Of a DNA stretch of 64,000 nt, positions 43,093 through 52,996 are shown piece after piece; positions within the stretch are counted from its first letter, which is position 1; every line of letters begins with the position of its first letter. The DNA comes from Actinobaculum massiliense (GTDB lineage Bacteria > Actinomycetota > Actinomycetes > Actinomycetales > Actinomycetaceae), in contig NZ_LN881717.1 in NCBI RefSeq assembly GCF_001457435.1, positions 319,896 through 383,895 on the forward strand, written 5' to 3'. The notes beneath the pieces are model-generated. The model saw only the letters and a program-made list of their open reading frames with translations, did no database searches and was not told the origin of the DNA. The position numbers and the translations under genes were made by a program.

Positions 43093-43420
43093 ACTTCCCT
43101 TTCCCTCGCCCAGCTAGCTTAGCGGGTAGACGAAGATCGGTGCCGCGGCGGCTACCATGGTCACAGTGATTTCGTTTTCTGCGCCAATGGACGACGCCAA
43201 AGCGAAACGCAAGGGGGCAACGCGCAGGAGCATAGCCAGGGCGCCGGGGCACTAAAACCGGGCGCATCTGTGCATCGTGGCGAACGGCGAGCACCGGACG
43301 CACCAGCACCGCGAGCGGCGGGCACCCGAACCGCGCGCGGCAGGAGCATTCGGATCGCGCTCGGAGCACCAGCACCGCGAGCGCGAGGCGCCAGCGGCAA
43401 ATAAAGGCAAGGAGGTAGCG
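43093..43420. promoter_or_regulatory. divergent GC-rich control region with 18-bp direct repeat
   Basis: This gap between exonuclease III (minus) and the first SGNH hydrolase (plus) holds gcaccagcaccgcgagcg twice, at 43300-43317 and 43366-43383. A frame is open from 43277 into the hydrolase gene, but the signal peptide and the AAGGAGG (43409-43415) place the true start at 43421. No other gene is visible. Confidence 0.45.
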
Positions 43421-44524
43421 ATGCGAGGGGTATTGGCAACTCTTTTGGCGGGATTTTTATTGGCTTCCTCAACGGGCGCCGTAGCTGCGGAAGAACCCCG
43501 TATTGTGCAACTCGGTGATTCTTTTGCCTCCGGAAATGGGGCGGGTGATTATCGCGATGATTGCTACCGCTCCCCGCACAACTACGCCCACGTCGCCGCG
43601 GAAGAATTGGGCGGCTCTGTGCGCGATGCCTCCTGCAGCGCCGCCACACTGGAAGACCTCACCACGGTTTCTGAAAGCAGCGATGCCGGCTCAGCCGAGG
43701 CGACCTTCTGGGTGCCGGAACTGGTGGATGGGGAGCAATTCTCGCGCTGGCAAACCTGGGCTAATTTGGCGCAGGTATGCGGAGAAGTTCCCGCCGGAAG
43801 CCGTATGGAATACACCCCCAGCGGCAAGGTTTCCGCTAATCCCTGGTTTGTGAGCGCCCAGGTGGACTGCACGCTCGTTACCGGGCCGCAAGTTTCTGCC
43901 GTCACCCCCGCAACCGACCTGGTGTTTACAACAATCGGCGGTAACGACGCCGGATTTGCCAAGATCATCGCCACCTGCCTGGTTTTGGATCAGAGCCGGC
44001 TGTGCGAGGCGAGCATTAAAAGTGCTAATGAAGAGTTCCCCAAAATCGGGCAACGCCTCGACGGCTTGCTGGCGGATATTGATGGCGCGGCAGCGGGGAA
44101 CGCAGATATTTGGCTGGTTGGCTACCCGTACTTGGTAGCGGACGTTCCGTACCATTTGCGCCGCTTGGGAGATGACTACGACGCCGGAAGCGCGATTCGA
44201 TCCAGCGTGGATAACGGCGCGGAGGTGATGCAGACCGCGGTAGAGCGCGCAAATAGCAAGGCTCGCGCTACGGGTGAGCGCGAGCGTTTCCATTTCTTCG
44301 ATAGCCGCCCGGTTTTCGCCGGCCACGAGGTGGACCCGCGCAATAACGCCGATCAGAGCCACGCGTGGTTCCACGCGCAGGTAACCGATCTTTCCCTGCT
44401 CCTGGATACCATTGAGGTCTCTGACCTAACTATGGAAAACTTCCGGGAGATCATGCATCCCACGCGTGAAGGTTGGCAAAAGCAAGGCGAAGCCCTGGCG
44501 CAAGCCGTAACCGAAGCGGGTTAG
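43421..44524 (+). CDS. secreted SGNH/GDSL hydrolase 1
   Basis: This 367-residue exported esterase/lipase-like protein has a signal peptide (MRGVLATLLAGFLLASSTGAVAAEE), block I QLGDSFASGNGAGDY with nucleophile Ser, block III TIGGNDAGF with oxyanion Gly/Asn, and block V MHPTREGW with catalytic His (the Asp may be three residues before, in some families, but is not evident). Six or so cysteines in the mature part (DDC, DASC, VCG, DCT, ATC, LCE) suggest disulfides, as in Streptomyces secreted lipases. AAGGAGG precedes ATG 43421. It is followed by a paralogue. Substrate unknown. Confidence 0.87.
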   Translation: MRGVLATLLAGFLLASSTGAVAAEEPRIVQLGDSFASGNGAGDYRDDCYRSPHNYAHVAAEELGGSVRDASCSAATLEDLTTVSESSDAGSAEATFWVPELVDGEQFSRWQTWANLAQVCGEVPAGSRMEYTPSGKVSANPWFVSAQVDCTLVTGPQVSAVTPATDLVFTTIGGNDAGFAKIIATCLVLDQSRLCEASIKSANEEFPKIGQRLDGLLADIDGAAAGNADIWLVGYPYLVADVPYHLRRLGDDYDAGSAIRSSVDNGAEVMQTAVERANSKARATGERERFHFFDSRPVFAGHEVDPRNNADQSHAWFHAQVTDLSLLLDTIEVSDLTMENFREIMHPTREGWQKQGEALAQAVTEAG

Positions 44525-44585
44525 GATACTACCGCCGGGCCGGCCCACGCCGGAGAATAAAGCTACGAAGGGAAACCGGTCTACT

Positions 44586-45677
44586 ATGCGACGTATACTC
44601 GGCGCTCTAGCCGCTCTGTGCCTGAGCCTAGTGAGTATCTCACTCACGGCGGTGGCGGATGAAGATTCCGCCCAGAATCTGCCCGCTACGGCGTCGGCAA
44701 ACATTGTGCAACTCGGTGATTCGTATTCGGCAGGAAACGGCACCGGAACCTACGAGGAAACGAACTGCATGCGTTCCTCGCGCAACTACGGGGCGAGGGC
44801 GGCCGAAGCGGTGGGAGCGCTCTACACGAACGTGGCGTGCTCGGGCGCGGTAACGCGCGATATTACCCAGCCGCGGAGCCTGGGCTGGAAGGGCGGAGCG
44901 ACCCGCAGCTACTGGTTACCGACCTACGCGTATCCCGATCAAGCCGCCGAATGGCAAAAGCGCGTGGAGGCGGAGGGCGTGTGTGGGGCTCCGCCGGCCG
45001 ACGATATGTACTACGAATACCGAATGGTGGCCCCCGCCCCCGCCGGATCGATTTTCACGGCTAGCGTGGCCTGCTACTTATGGGCCAAGCCGCAAATCGA
45101 AGCCGTCAGCCCGGCCACCGACGCTGTTTTCCTCACAATTGGCGGAAATGACGCCAATTTTGTAGGCATTATTATCTCTTGCTTCGTGGCCCGCAATGCC
45201 AATTCCTGCCAAAACCGGCTCACCACGGCGAACGCGATCTTCCCCCAGCTTCGTCAGCGAATCGACTCGGTGCTCACCGAAATTGATCGCGCCTCGCAGG
45301 GCCACGCGCGCGTTTATTTGCTGGGCTATCCGGTACTTATTAGCGAGGACTCCTACGTTCTTCCCGAAGGGCCCGCGGGGTGGTACGACGCCGGAAAGAC
45401 TTTGCGCGGGATGCAAGAGCACGCCAATGAGCTCCAGCGGGGCGTTATTGAGGAAATGAACGCGCGGACCGAATCCAATCGCTTTACCTTCGTGGATGTG
45501 CAACCCGCATTTACCGGGCACGGCTTTGACCCGCGGATGGGAGCGCGCCAGGATCACTCGTGGATCGTTCCGAGTTTCTCGTCCTTTGATGTCTTGGGCT
45601 ACGTCCACCCCACCCAGCAAGGCTGGACGGCTGAGGCTGATCTGCTCACGGATTACCTGCTGACGGACGGCTTCTAG
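44586..45677 (+). CDS. secreted SGNH/GDSL hydrolase 2
   Basis: This 363-residue paralogue of the previous gene has a signal peptide (MRRILGALAALCLSLVSISLTAVAD), QLGDSYSAGNGTGTY, TIGGNDANF and YVHPTQQGW. The cysteine pattern is conserved with its neighbour (TNC, VACSG, GVCG, VACY, SCF, SCQ). It starts 61 bases after the stop of the first copy and shares its order of motifs, so the pair arose by tandem duplication and is probably co-transcribed. Aromatic and Trp-rich differences around the middle suggest a different substrate. Confidence 0.87.
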   Translation: MRRILGALAALCLSLVSISLTAVADEDSAQNLPATASANIVQLGDSYSAGNGTGTYEETNCMRSSRNYGARAAEAVGALYTNVACSGAVTRDITQPRSLGWKGGATRSYWLPTYAYPDQAAEWQKRVEAEGVCGAPPADDMYYEYRMVAPAPAGSIFTASVACYLWAKPQIEAVSPATDAVFLTIGGNDANFVGIIISCFVARNANSCQNRLTTANAIFPQLRQRIDSVLTEIDRASQGHARVYLLGYPVLISEDSYVLPEGPAGWYDAGKTLRGMQEHANELQRGVIEEMNARTESNRFTFVDVQPAFTGHGFDPRMGARQDHSWIVPSFSSFDVLGYVHPTQQGWTAEADLLTDYLLTDGF

Positions 45678-45692
45678 AGGTAAGGCTTGTAG

Positions 45693-45743
45693 AAATAAAA
45701 ATCTGCCCCGGAACCTCTCCGCTACGCGGTGGCTCCGGGGCAG
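45693..45743 (-). terminator. terminator of the glyA-folD operon
   Basis: On the minus strand ctgccccgga (45743-45734) pairs with tccggggcag (45712-45703) across a 21-base loop, followed by atttttattt. It lies seven bases past the folD stop and also faces the convergent hydrolase gene. Confidence 0.8.
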
Positions 45744-45750
45744 ATTACCG

Positions 45751-46638
45751 CTAAGAAGCGGAGTATTGCCGCTCGGCGGTCTCCACAATATTGCGCAGGA
45801 GCATGACTCGAGTCATAGGCCCCACGCCGCCCGGATTGGGGGAAACCCAGCCGGCAACCTCGGCCACGCCCGGATCGACATCTCCAATCGTCTTGAAGCG
45901 CCCGGTTTCCGGGTTTGGCACGCGCGTTACTCCGACGTCGAGCACAATCGCCCCGGGCTTGATCCACTCGGGTTTCACGAAATGCGGTTGTCCCACCGAG
46001 GCAATCACCACGTCGGATTCGCGCACAATTTGCGGCACGTCCGGGGTACCGGTATGACAGAGAGTTACGGTGGCGTTAATTTCACGGCGCGTGAGCAGAA
46101 GCCCGGCGGGGCGCCCGACCGTTACGCCGCGCCCGAGCACCGCCACCCGCTTACCTTCCAAAGAGAGCCCGTAGCGTTCTAGAAGTTCCAGAATTCCCGC
46201 GGGCGTACAAGGCAACGACGTCGAAAGCGGCTCCCCAACTCGTAGTACCAAGCGCCCCAAATTCACCGGATGTAAGCCGTCAGCATCCTTCTGCGGATCG
46301 ATGAGTTCAATCAGCTCGTTCGAGGGCATTCCTGCCGGAAGCGGCAATTGCACGATGTAGCCCGTACACGCCGGATCGGCGTTAAAGCTCAGAATCGCTT
46401 CGCGCACAGCCTGCGCCGGAGCGTCCGCGGGGAGGTCAATCCGCAAGGAGGTGATCCCCACTTCCTGGCAATCGCGGTGCTTTCCAGCTACATAAGCGCG
46501 GGAACCAGGATCGTCTCCCACTAAAATTGTGCCCAGGCCCGGCTCGATCCCGTGCTGCTTGAGGGTTTCAATCCGGGAGCGAAGCTCCTGCTTGATGTCT
46601 GCGGCGATTTTCTTTCCGTCCAGAATCTGTGCGACCAC
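45751..46638 (-). CDS. folD: bifunctional 5,10-methylenetetrahydrofolate dehydrogenase/cyclohydrolase
   Basis: Interconverts methylene-, methenyl- and formyl-tetrahydrofolate. The 295-residue protein has FolD signatures: [23 protein letters not shown] with the catalytic Lys, [22 protein letters not shown], the NADP loop [16 protein letters not shown] and the C-terminal [14 protein letters not shown]. Start GTG 46638 has AAGGAG eight bases upstream. It lies 12 bases after glyA, which supplies its methylene-THF, so the two form one operon. Confidence 0.95.
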   Translation of the reverse strand: MVAQILDGKKIAADIKQELRSRIETLKQHGIEPGLGTILVGDDPGSRAYVAGKHRDCQEVGITSLRIDLPADAPAQAVREAILSFNADPACTGYIVQLPLPAGMPSNELIELIDPQKDADGLHPVNLGRLVLRVGEPLSTSLPCTPAGILELLERYGLSLEGKRVAVLGRGVTVGRPAGLLLTRREINATVTLCHTGTPDVPQIVRESDVVIASVGQPHFVKPEWIKPGAIVLDVGVTRVPNPETGRFKTIGDVDPGVAEVAGWVSPNPGGVGPMTRVMLLRNIVETAERQYSAS

Positions 46639-46650
46639 GCAGTTGTCTCC

Positions 46651-47925
46651 TTATAGATTTTCGTACAGCGGGAAGGCATGGGCGAGCGCCTTTACTCGCT
46701 GGCTGAGAGCTTCCACATCCGCGCTCGGGCCCGCAACGAGTGCCTGCGCAATAATATCTGCCACTTCGCGGAACTCCGGTTCGGCAAAACCGCGAGTAGC
46801 CAGTGCGGGAGTTCCAATGCGCAATCCGGAAGTCACCCGCGGGGGCCGCGGATCGTAGGGAACCGAGTTGCGGTTGACGGTTATCCCAATCTGGCCCAGG
46901 AGGTCTTCACCCTGCTGGCCGTCAATAGCTGCCTGGCGCAAATCAACCAGCACGAGGTGCACATCAGTTCCGCCCGAGACCACCGAGATTCCGGCTTCTT
47001 GCACATCCTTGGCGCACAGCCGTTCGGCGAGGATCTTTGCTCCGGCCAGGGTGCGCTCTTGGCGCTCCTTGAACTGCGGGCTAGCCGCAATCCCCAGGGC
47101 CACGGCCTTCGCCGCAATCACGTGCATGAGCGGGCCACCCTGCGTGCCCGGGAATACCGCCGAGTTCAGCTTCTTTCCATACGGCTCGCTATCCTTCGCC
47201 AGAATCATTCCGCCGCGCGGGCCGCCAAGGGTTTTGTGGATCGTCGTCGTCACCACATCGGAAGCGGGGACAGGATTAGGATGCAAGCCGGCGGCCACCA
47301 GCCCGGCAAAATGCGCCATATCCGTCCATAGCACCGCGCCCACTTCGTCCGCGATCGAGCGGAAAGCATCAAAATCGAGATGGCGCGGATAGGCGGACCA
47401 GCCCGCGATAATCATCTTAGGGCGGGCGGCGCGGGCCTCCTCGCGGACCTTGTCCATATCGAGGAGGAAGGTTTCGGGATCCACGTGGTAGGCGGCGATA
47501 TTGTAGGACTTACCCGAGAAATTCACTTTCGATCCGTGGGTGAGGTGCCCGCCGTGATCGAGGGCGAGGCCCATCACGGTGTCTCCGGGCTGGACAAGCG
47601 CGGTATAAACCGCCTGGTTCGCCTGCGCGCCCGAATGCGGTTGCACATTGGCGTATTGCGCCCCGAAAAGCTGCTTGGCTCGCTCCCGAGCTAGGTCCTC
47701 CGCCTTGTCTACCCATTCGCAACCGCCGTAGTAGCGCCGACCCGGGTAGCCTTCCGCGTATTTATTGGTGAGTACCGAGCCCTGCGCCTCCATTACCGCG
47801 CGCGGCACGTGGTTTTCGGAGGCAATCATTTCCAAGCCTTCTTGCTGGCGATACAGTTCCCCAGAAAGGATGTCCGCAATTTCGGGATCTACGGCTTGAA
47901 GGGGTTCGTCGAGCAAACGCGCCAT
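46651..47925 (-). CDS. glyA: serine hydroxymethyltransferase
   Basis: PLP enzyme converting serine and THF to glycine and methylene-THF. The 424-residue protein has [26 protein letters not shown], the PLP-lysine motif [16 protein letters not shown], and the C-terminal [12 protein letters not shown]. Start ATG 47925 ([20 protein letters not shown]) has AAAGGAAAG upstream and matches the family start; the longer frame to 48036 is not needed. It is the first gene of glyA-folD. I looked for but did not recognise a glycine or THF riboswitch upstream. Confidence 0.95.
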   Translation of the reverse strand: MARLLDEPLQAVDPEIADILSGELYRQQEGLEMIASENHVPRAVMEAQGSVLTNKYAEGYPGRRYYGGCEWVDKAEDLARERAKQLFGAQYANVQPHSGAQANQAVYTALVQPGDTVMGLALDHGGHLTHGSKVNFSGKSYNIAAYHVDPETFLLDMDKVREEARAARPKMIIAGWSAYPRHLDFDAFRSIADEVGAVLWTDMAHFAGLVAAGLHPNPVPASDVVTTTIHKTLGGPRGGMILAKDSEPYGKKLNSAVFPGTQGGPLMHVIAAKAVALGIAASPQFKERQERTLAGAKILAERLCAKDVQEAGISVVSGGTDVHLVLVDLRQAAIDGQQGEDLLGQIGITVNRNSVPYDPRPPRVTSGLRIGTPALATRGFAEPEFREVADIIAQALVAGPSADVEALSQRVKALAHAFPLYENL

Positions 47926-48072
47926 GATCTTTCCTTTCGTTTGAGACCTGGCTTCGGTACGGGTCGGCGTTAAAGATAATTTGCCCAGCGCGCGAGTATC
48001 AATGCTCGATTGATAGCCCGCCCAACTGTTGGACAAAAGAGTAGCGCTTTTCCCTTAACACCGCTTTGCGTC

Positions 48073-49149
48073 TCAGTTTTGGGGTTTCAGCGCGGGGGCG
48101 GAAAGGCGCGGGCGGAGCCCGGAATTGCAGGCTAGGCAGGGGCGAAGCAGAATGTGCAGATCCGAATCCGCCGGTCGCTTTGAAGAGTTGAGGGGCGCCA
48201 CGCGGTCCAAAATACGGACGGTTGCATCCGCCACCTGCTGCAGTGGTTGCTCAATACTGTCAAACCCGAGTGACATGGCGAGCGCCGAATTATCAAATCC
48301 AATGGCGGGAATAGTTCCGTTACTGCCAAGAAGAACGCCGGCAGCCAGAAGATCTGAGGCACAGACGACGCCGTCGGGGCGCTGATCGGCGTCCAAGGTG
48401 CAAAACTGTTGTACGGCTTTGATTCCACCTTCGATGTTTTCGGACGTAAAAATGGACAGGCTCTCCATTTCGGCTTCGCTGTAGCCCCACTCGGTCACTG
48501 TTTCCCGCCACCCTAAATGGCGGTCTTCTCCAGTGCCCGAAGGGCTCGGCCACCCCACGTACCCGATCCGCTTGCAACCGCGATCGCGCAATTCCTTGGT
48601 ACCTAGCGCAACCCCGTATTTTCCATCGACGTCGACCCAGGGAACCTCGTCATCAAGTAGCGAATCCCTCCCCCACGGGCGCCCAAAGCAGACGAACGGG
48701 ATTTTGTTTTTAATGAACCAGTCCACGCGCGGGTCGCCGGCCGCGGTGTCCGTGATGATGAACGCATCGACGTCGTCGGAGGAGGTAAGAGCCCGGTACT
48801 CGGCGATCTCGTCCCCGTAGCCGCGGGAGGCGAACAGAAGAATGCGGCGCCCGCTTTCGCCCGCGAAAACGGTGAGGTGATGAAGGAATTTGTCATAGAT
48901 CATCCCGGCCAAATTATCCGGCGCGTCATCCACGCGGATCCCCACCGTCGCGGTCTGTTGGGTGCGCAAGCGCCGGGCCGATTGGTTGGCCCGATATCCG
49001 AGTTCGCTAATGGCGGCATAAACACGTTCGCGCGTGGCGGGAAGAACCGTCTCGGGGCGATTAATAACGTTCGAGACCGTCTGGCGCGAAACCTCCGCGC
49101 GCTTGGCTACGTCTACGATCGATGCTCGTTTTTCTCTCTGTTTGGACAT
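48073..49149 (-). CDS. LacI-family transcriptional regulator
   Basis: This 358-residue repressor has the N-terminal helix-turn-helix SIVDVAKRAEVSRQTVSNVINRPE (residues 10-33), the hinge YRANQSARRLRTQQT and a periplasmic-binding-protein-like sensor domain ending in LRPCLACNSG. It is divergent from the sugar ABC operon, and a perfect palindrome with central CG, typical of LacI-family operators, lies between them. It therefore probably represses the transport operon, and maybe itself, and responds to the imported sugar. Confidence 0.9.
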   Translation of the reverse strand: MSKQREKRASIVDVAKRAEVSRQTVSNVINRPETVLPATRERVYAAISELGYRANQSARRLRTQQTATVGIRVDDAPDNLAGMIYDKFLHHLTVFAGESGRRILLFASRGYGDEIAEYRALTSSDDVDAFIITDTAAGDPRVDWFIKNKIPFVCFGRPWGRDSLLDDEVPWVDVDGKYGVALGTKELRDRGCKRIGYVGWPSPSGTGEDRHLGWRETVTEWGYSEAEMESLSIFTSENIEGGIKAVQQFCTLDADQRPDGVVCASDLLAAGVLLGSNGTIPAIGFDNSALAMSLGFDSIEQPLQQVADATVRILDRVAPLNSSKRPADSDLHILLRPCLACNSGLRPRLSAPALKPQN

Positions 49150-49366
49150 CTCCCCTCCCTCACCGCTATCGATTTACCAGTCTGAAACGAATGTAGCAGA
49201 ACCCGGCAAACACAACGATCAGCCATTTTGGTTAAATTTCGCCTCCCACCCACTGATCCGCACGCTAATTTCACGCCGCGGAAAAAAGAACAGCATAATC
49301 TAGATAAAAATACCTAAGTTTTTTCCTTGCAAAATTTCGCGCGGGGTGGCACCATTGTTGCAACGG

Positions 49367-49380
49367 TTTGAACGTTCAAA
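49367..49380 (+). promoter_or_regulatory. LacI-type operator palindrome
   Basis: tttgaacgttcaaa is a perfect 14-bp palindrome with central CG, the hallmark of LacI/PurR family operators. It lies 67 bases before the lipoprotein start. Just upstream is another short palindrome, gttgcaac (49358-49365). TTGCAA at 49327 could be a -35 element, which would place the operator downstream of the promoter as a roadblock site. Confidence 0.7.
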
Positions 49381-49447
49381 TTCGGGTGGCGAGGAGGCCA
49401 CCCGGCCGTGAAAACCACGACCACGTGTCTACTTACGGGAGGACTCC

Positions 49448-50707
49448 ATGCAGCGTCGCACGATCACATCCGCGATGGCCCTCGGGGCTGCCATCGCACT
49501 CACGCTTTCCGGTTGCTCAGGCGGCTCGGGATTCTCGGATAACTCCAAGGGATCGGCTGATTCCGGAGAGCTCACCAACGATTCCAGCCGGTCACTGTCC
49601 GTGATGATCGGATCCTCGGGCGATTCAGAGACCAAGGCCGTTCAAGAAGCGGTCGCGGCTTGGTCGCAAGAGAGCGGAGTCAAGGCCGAGGTTATTGCCG
49701 CCTCCGACCTCAACCAGCAGCTCTCCCAGGGATTTGCCGCCTCGACTCCTCCAGATGTTTTCTACCTCTCCACTGATTCGCTGGCCGGTTTTGCGGAGAA
49801 CGGTTCAGTGCTCGCCTACGGCGATCGCCTTTCCAATAAGGACGATTTCTACCCGTCCCTGGTCAGTAACTTCACCTACGATGGCGATTTCTACTGCGCC
49901 CCCAAAGACTTCTCCACCCTCGCACTGTTCATTAATAACGAACAGTGGGCCGCCGCCGGCCTGACCGATCAGGACTACCCCACCACTTGGGACGAGCTTG
50001 AGACCGTCGCCACCAAGCTCACCGGCAACGGCCACACCGGCCTCTCCTTCGGCGCCGAATACCAGCGCCTGGGGGCCTTTATGGCCCAGGCGGGCGGCAC
50101 GCTTCTGACCGACGATCAGACCAAGGCCGTCGCGGATTCCGAAGAGAATGTAGCGGCTCTGACGGAAGTGAAGGAACTCCTCGCTTCCGGTAACACCGCC
50201 TACGCGGCTGATCTCGGGGCCGGCTGGGGCGGCGAAGCCTTCGGCACCGGCAAGGCGGCCATGGTGATCGAAGGAAACTGGCTTACCGGCACGCTCTCGA
50301 GCGATTACCCCGATCTTGAGTACACCGTGGTGGAATTGCCTGCCGGCCCGGGCGGAAAGGGAACGCTTCAGTTCTCCAACTGCTGGGGCATCGCAACCGA
50401 TTCTCCCTCCCAGCAGCAGTCGCTAGATTTGGTCGAATATCTAACGGCTACGGATCAGCAACTCGGATTCTCTAAGGCCTTCGGCGTGATGCCCTCCGTC
50501 GAATCGGCCGCCGATGCTTGGACCAGTGCCAACCCTGATAAGGAAGCCTTCCTTAAGGGTGCAGATTATGCCAAGTCCGTTCCTACCCTGCACGGTAGCT
50601 CGGCGGTGATTGAGGACTTCAATGCTCAGATTGAAGGCCTCTCCGGTAAGGATCCCAAGGAGATCCTCTCCACGGTTCAGTCGAACTTTGAGGCAATCGT
50701 CAAGTAA
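49448..50707 (+). CDS. sugar ABC transporter substrate-binding lipoprotein
   Basis: This 419-residue solute-binding protein (family 1) has a lipoprotein signal with lipobox LSGC (Cys near residue 23), a Ser/Gly-rich linker, and MalE-like features: STPPDVFYLSTDSLAGFAENGSV, YCAPKDFSTLALFINNEQWAAAG and FGTGKAAMVIEGNWL. Membrane-anchored, it hands carbohydrate to the permeases encoded next. GGGAGGA precedes ATG 49448, and the LacI-type operator lies upstream. Confidence 0.93.
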   Translation: MQRRTITSAMALGAAIALTLSGCSGGSGFSDNSKGSADSGELTNDSSRSLSVMIGSSGDSETKAVQEAVAAWSQESGVKAEVIAASDLNQQLSQGFAASTPPDVFYLSTDSLAGFAENGSVLAYGDRLSNKDDFYPSLVSNFTYDGDFYCAPKDFSTLALFINNEQWAAAGLTDQDYPTTWDELETVATKLTGNGHTGLSFGAEYQRLGAFMAQAGGTLLTDDQTKAVADSEENVAALTEVKELLASGNTAYAADLGAGWGGEAFGTGKAAMVIEGNWLTGTLSSDYPDLEYTVVELPAGPGGKGTLQFSNCWGIATDSPSQQQSLDLVEYLTATDQQLGFSKAFGVMPSVESAADAWTSANPDKEAFLKGADYAKSVPTLHGSSAVIEDFNAQIEGLSGKDPKEILSTVQSNFEAIVK

Positions 50708-50767
50708 CGACGATGCCCGGTGGGGCGAGGGCGGGTTCCGCCCTCGCCCCCGTCGGGAGGAAGATAT

Positions 50768-51991
50768 ATGGCTACGACAGACGGTGATGCAACACCGACA
50801 AAGGCGGGACTCAAGCGGCTCCCGAAGAACGCCGCAAAGCGCGCTGAGGCCAGAACCGGGTGGCTATTTATCTCCCCGGTCATTATTATCCTCGGCATTT
50901 TCCTCGTGATCCCCATGCTCATGGCCCTGTGGGTGAGCGTTTCAGATTGGGGCGGGCGAGGATCACCCTTCGCCCCCGGCGTGAACTTCGTAGGCTTCGA
51001 GAACTACACGGACGTACTCCTCGACGAAGGCCTGGCAGCGCGAGACTTTGGTATTTCCATCAAGAACAGCTTCTGGTACACGATTATCGTGGTGCCGGTA
51101 CAAACGCTTCTAGCTTTATTCCTAGCGGTTTTGGTAAATCGAGAGGTCAAGGGCCGCGGCCTGTTTAGAACCGCTTTTTATTTCCCTTCGGTCACCTCGA
51201 GTGTGGCCATCACCGTACTGTGGCTCTTCCTTTTCAGCGCCACGGGTGCGGTCAACAAGGCGCTTTCGTGGCTGGGAATTCACGGACCGAACTGGTTCAA
51301 CGAGCCCACCGGGATCTTCGCCTTCCTGCAGGGCGGCAATCCACCCTCTGCCCTCGCCAATCACGGTTTCCTCAATCTGAGCTGGTCTGACTGGCTAGCG
51401 GGGCCCTCACCGGCCATGGTCGCCTTCATGATTATGGCGGTATTTACGACGTCGGGCACCTTTATGCTCCTCTTCCTGTCTGCGCTCCAGGCTATCGACC
51501 CCTCCACCGATGAGGCGGCCATGGTCGACGGCGCAAATGCGTGGAAGCGCTTCTGGCGCGTCACCGTTCCGCAACTCAAGCCAACGATCTACACCGTGGT
51601 AACCCTCGGCATTATTGGTTGCTGGCAGGTCTTCGACCAGATCTACACCGGAACGGCCGGCGGCCCGGCAAAGACTACTCTGACCCCTGCATACCTCTCA
51701 TATTCAGCGGCATTCGGGAATCAGCAATGGGGCCGCGGTGCCGCGATCGCCTTCATTCTTTTCGTCATTATCATCGCCATGAACTGGCTGCAGCGCCGAG
51801 CCCTTGCCGAGCGTGATGCAACCACCGGGAAGAAGAGCCTCTTTAGCCGCCTCCGGAATTGCAAGTCCAAGGCGGAACCGGCAGGCGCCGAAGACCAGGT
51901 TGGCTCGCAGACGACCGCCGGCTCGCAGGCGACCGCCGGCTCGCAGGCGCAAGTCCAGGCAGTAGTTGGAGTGAAGGGGAATCTCTCATGA
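50768..51991 (+). CDS. sugar ABC transporter permease, MalF type
   Basis: This 407-residue permease has about six helices (first: FISPVIIILGIFLVIPMLMALWVSVS) and the inner-membrane EAA motif, here DEAAMVDGANAWKRFWRVTVPQLKP. The loop after helix 3 is long, as in some MalF proteins. The C-terminal cytoplasmic tail carries tandem AGSQATAGSQA repeats. Start ATG 50768 (MATTDGDATPTKAG) has GGGAGGAA upstream. Its stop overlaps the next permease gene by four bases (ATGA). Confidence 0.92.
   Translation: MATTDGDATPTKAGLKRLPKNAAKRAEARTGWLFISPVIIILGIFLVIPMLMALWVSVSDWGGRGSPFAPGVNFVGFENYTDVLLDEGLAARDFGISIKNSFWYTIIVVPVQTLLALFLAVLVNREVKGRGLFRTAFYFPSVTSSVAITVLWLFLFSATGAVNKALSWLGIHGPNWFNEPTGIFAFLQGGNPPSALANHGFLNLSWSDWLAGPSPAMVAFMIMAVFTTSGTFMLLFLSALQAIDPSTDEAAMVDGANAWKRFWRVTVPQLKPTIYTVVTLGIIGCWQVFDQIYTGTAGGPAKTTLTPAYLSYSAAFGNQQWGRGAAIAFILFVIIIAMNWLQRRALAERDATTGKKSLFSRLRNCKSKAEPAGAEDQVGSQTTAGSQATAGSQAQVQAVVGVKGNLS
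51913..51948 (+). repeat. 18-bp tandem repeat in permease C-terminal tail
   Basis: gaccgccggctcgcaggc is present twice in exact tandem (51913-51930, 51931-51948), preceded by a partial copy. It encodes TAGSQA repeats in the disordered C-terminal tail, immediately before the next gene. Confidence 0.9.
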
Positions 51992-52902
51992 GCACCACCA
52001 ATTCAACGGTCGTCCACGGGAAAACCACCGAGGTAAGCCCGGCGGAAAGCCAGCCGCGGGTCTCCTCGGCTAGCTTGCGCCGGCTGGGTGGGAAGTCGCT
52101 TCTTTATGCGCTCCTCATCTGCCTCGCCCTGGTGTACATCATGCCGTTCCTCATTCAAATCGCTACGTCGTTCAAGACGGATGCAGAGGCGGCGTCGAAC
52201 CCAATAAGTCTGATACCCCAAACCTTCACCGCGGCTGCCTACGAGCGCCTCTTCATGAACTCCGATTTCCCCATCTGGTTCAAGAACTCTGTGATCGTGA
52301 CGCTCTTCGTCACCCTGGGACGTGTCTTCTTCGATTCGCTGGCCGGATACGCTCTGGCGCGCCTGAACTTCCGTGGCCGCAACGTTATTTTCGCCGCCCT
52401 GGTGGCGGTAATGAGCGTTCCCGCGGTGGTTCTCCTCATTCCGAAGTTCCTGGTGATCAATCAGCTGAGCATTTACGACAGCTACGCGGGCATGATCTTC
52501 CCGCTTCTCGTGGATGCCGCGGGCGTTTTCATTATGAAGAACTTCTTTGAATCAATTCCGCGAAGCGTGGAGGAACAGGCGAAGGTCGACGGGGCAGGAA
52601 CGTTCCGAATCTTCTGGCAAATCGTTCTTCCCATGGCTGTGCCCGCCCTGGTGACGATCACGATTATGTCTTTCCAGGGTTCGTGGAATGAGCTCTCGCA
52701 TTTCATTGTGGCAACCCAGGATCCCGCACTCACCACCCTCACCAAGGGCGTGGCAAGCCTGGCATCCGGGCAGCTTTCCCAGGGGACCCAGTACCCCATC
52801 AAGCTCGCCGCGGCTCTGATTATGACGATTCCCGTGGCCGTGCTGTTCTTCATTTTCCAGCGACGGATAATGAACACCTCCGAAGGCGCGGTCAAGGGCT
52901 AA
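51988..52902 (+). CDS. sugar ABC transporter permease, MalG type
   Basis: This 304-residue permease has about six helices (LLYALLICLALVYIMPFLIQ first) and the EAA loop EEQAKVDGAGTFRIFWQIVLPMAVPALVT. It pairs with the MalF-type protein. ATG 51988 overlaps the upstream stop by four bases. No ATPase gene follows, as often in Actinobacteria, where one shared MsiK/UgpC-like ATPase elsewhere serves several importers. Confidence 0.92.
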   Translation: MSTTNSTVVHGKTTEVSPAESQPRVSSASLRRLGGKSLLYALLICLALVYIMPFLIQIATSFKTDAEAASNPISLIPQTFTAAAYERLFMNSDFPIWFKNSVIVTLFVTLGRVFFDSLAGYALARLNFRGRNVIFAALVAVMSVPAVVLLIPKFLVINQLSIYDSYAGMIFPLLVDAAGVFIMKNFFESIPRSVEEQAKVDGAGTFRIFWQIVLPMAVPALVTITIMSFQGSWNELSHFIVATQDPALTTLTKGVASLASGQLSQGTQYPIKLAAALIMTIPVAVLFFIFQRRIMNTSEGAVKG

Positions 52903-52916
52903 GGCGCCGCGCATGG

Positions 52917-52952
52917 TTTCCCGGGGAGCGCCGCCCCGGCCTTCCCGGGAAA
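52917..52952 (+). other. stem-loop between malG-like and glucosidase genes
   Basis: tttcccggg (52917-52925) and its complement (52944-52952) form a 9-bp stem around an 18-base GC-rich loop. There is no T-run. Such stems often lower downstream expression or protect upstream mRNA, which would fit an operon needing more transporter than enzyme. Confidence 0.45.
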
Positions 52953-52996
52953 TCCCTCATCTTTTCTCACCTCATACCTCATGCAAAGGATTCAGT

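Noticed and set aside
43277-43420. N-terminal extension of the first SGNH hydrolase
   Set aside because: The frame is open but encodes Arg/His/Ala-rich repeats, while a strong ribosome binding site and signal peptide start at 43421.
47926-48072. Glycine or tetrahydrofolate riboswitch upstream of glyA
   Set aside because: I could not find the conserved core of either class; the leader is short and holds only a ribosome binding site and unspecific short repeats.
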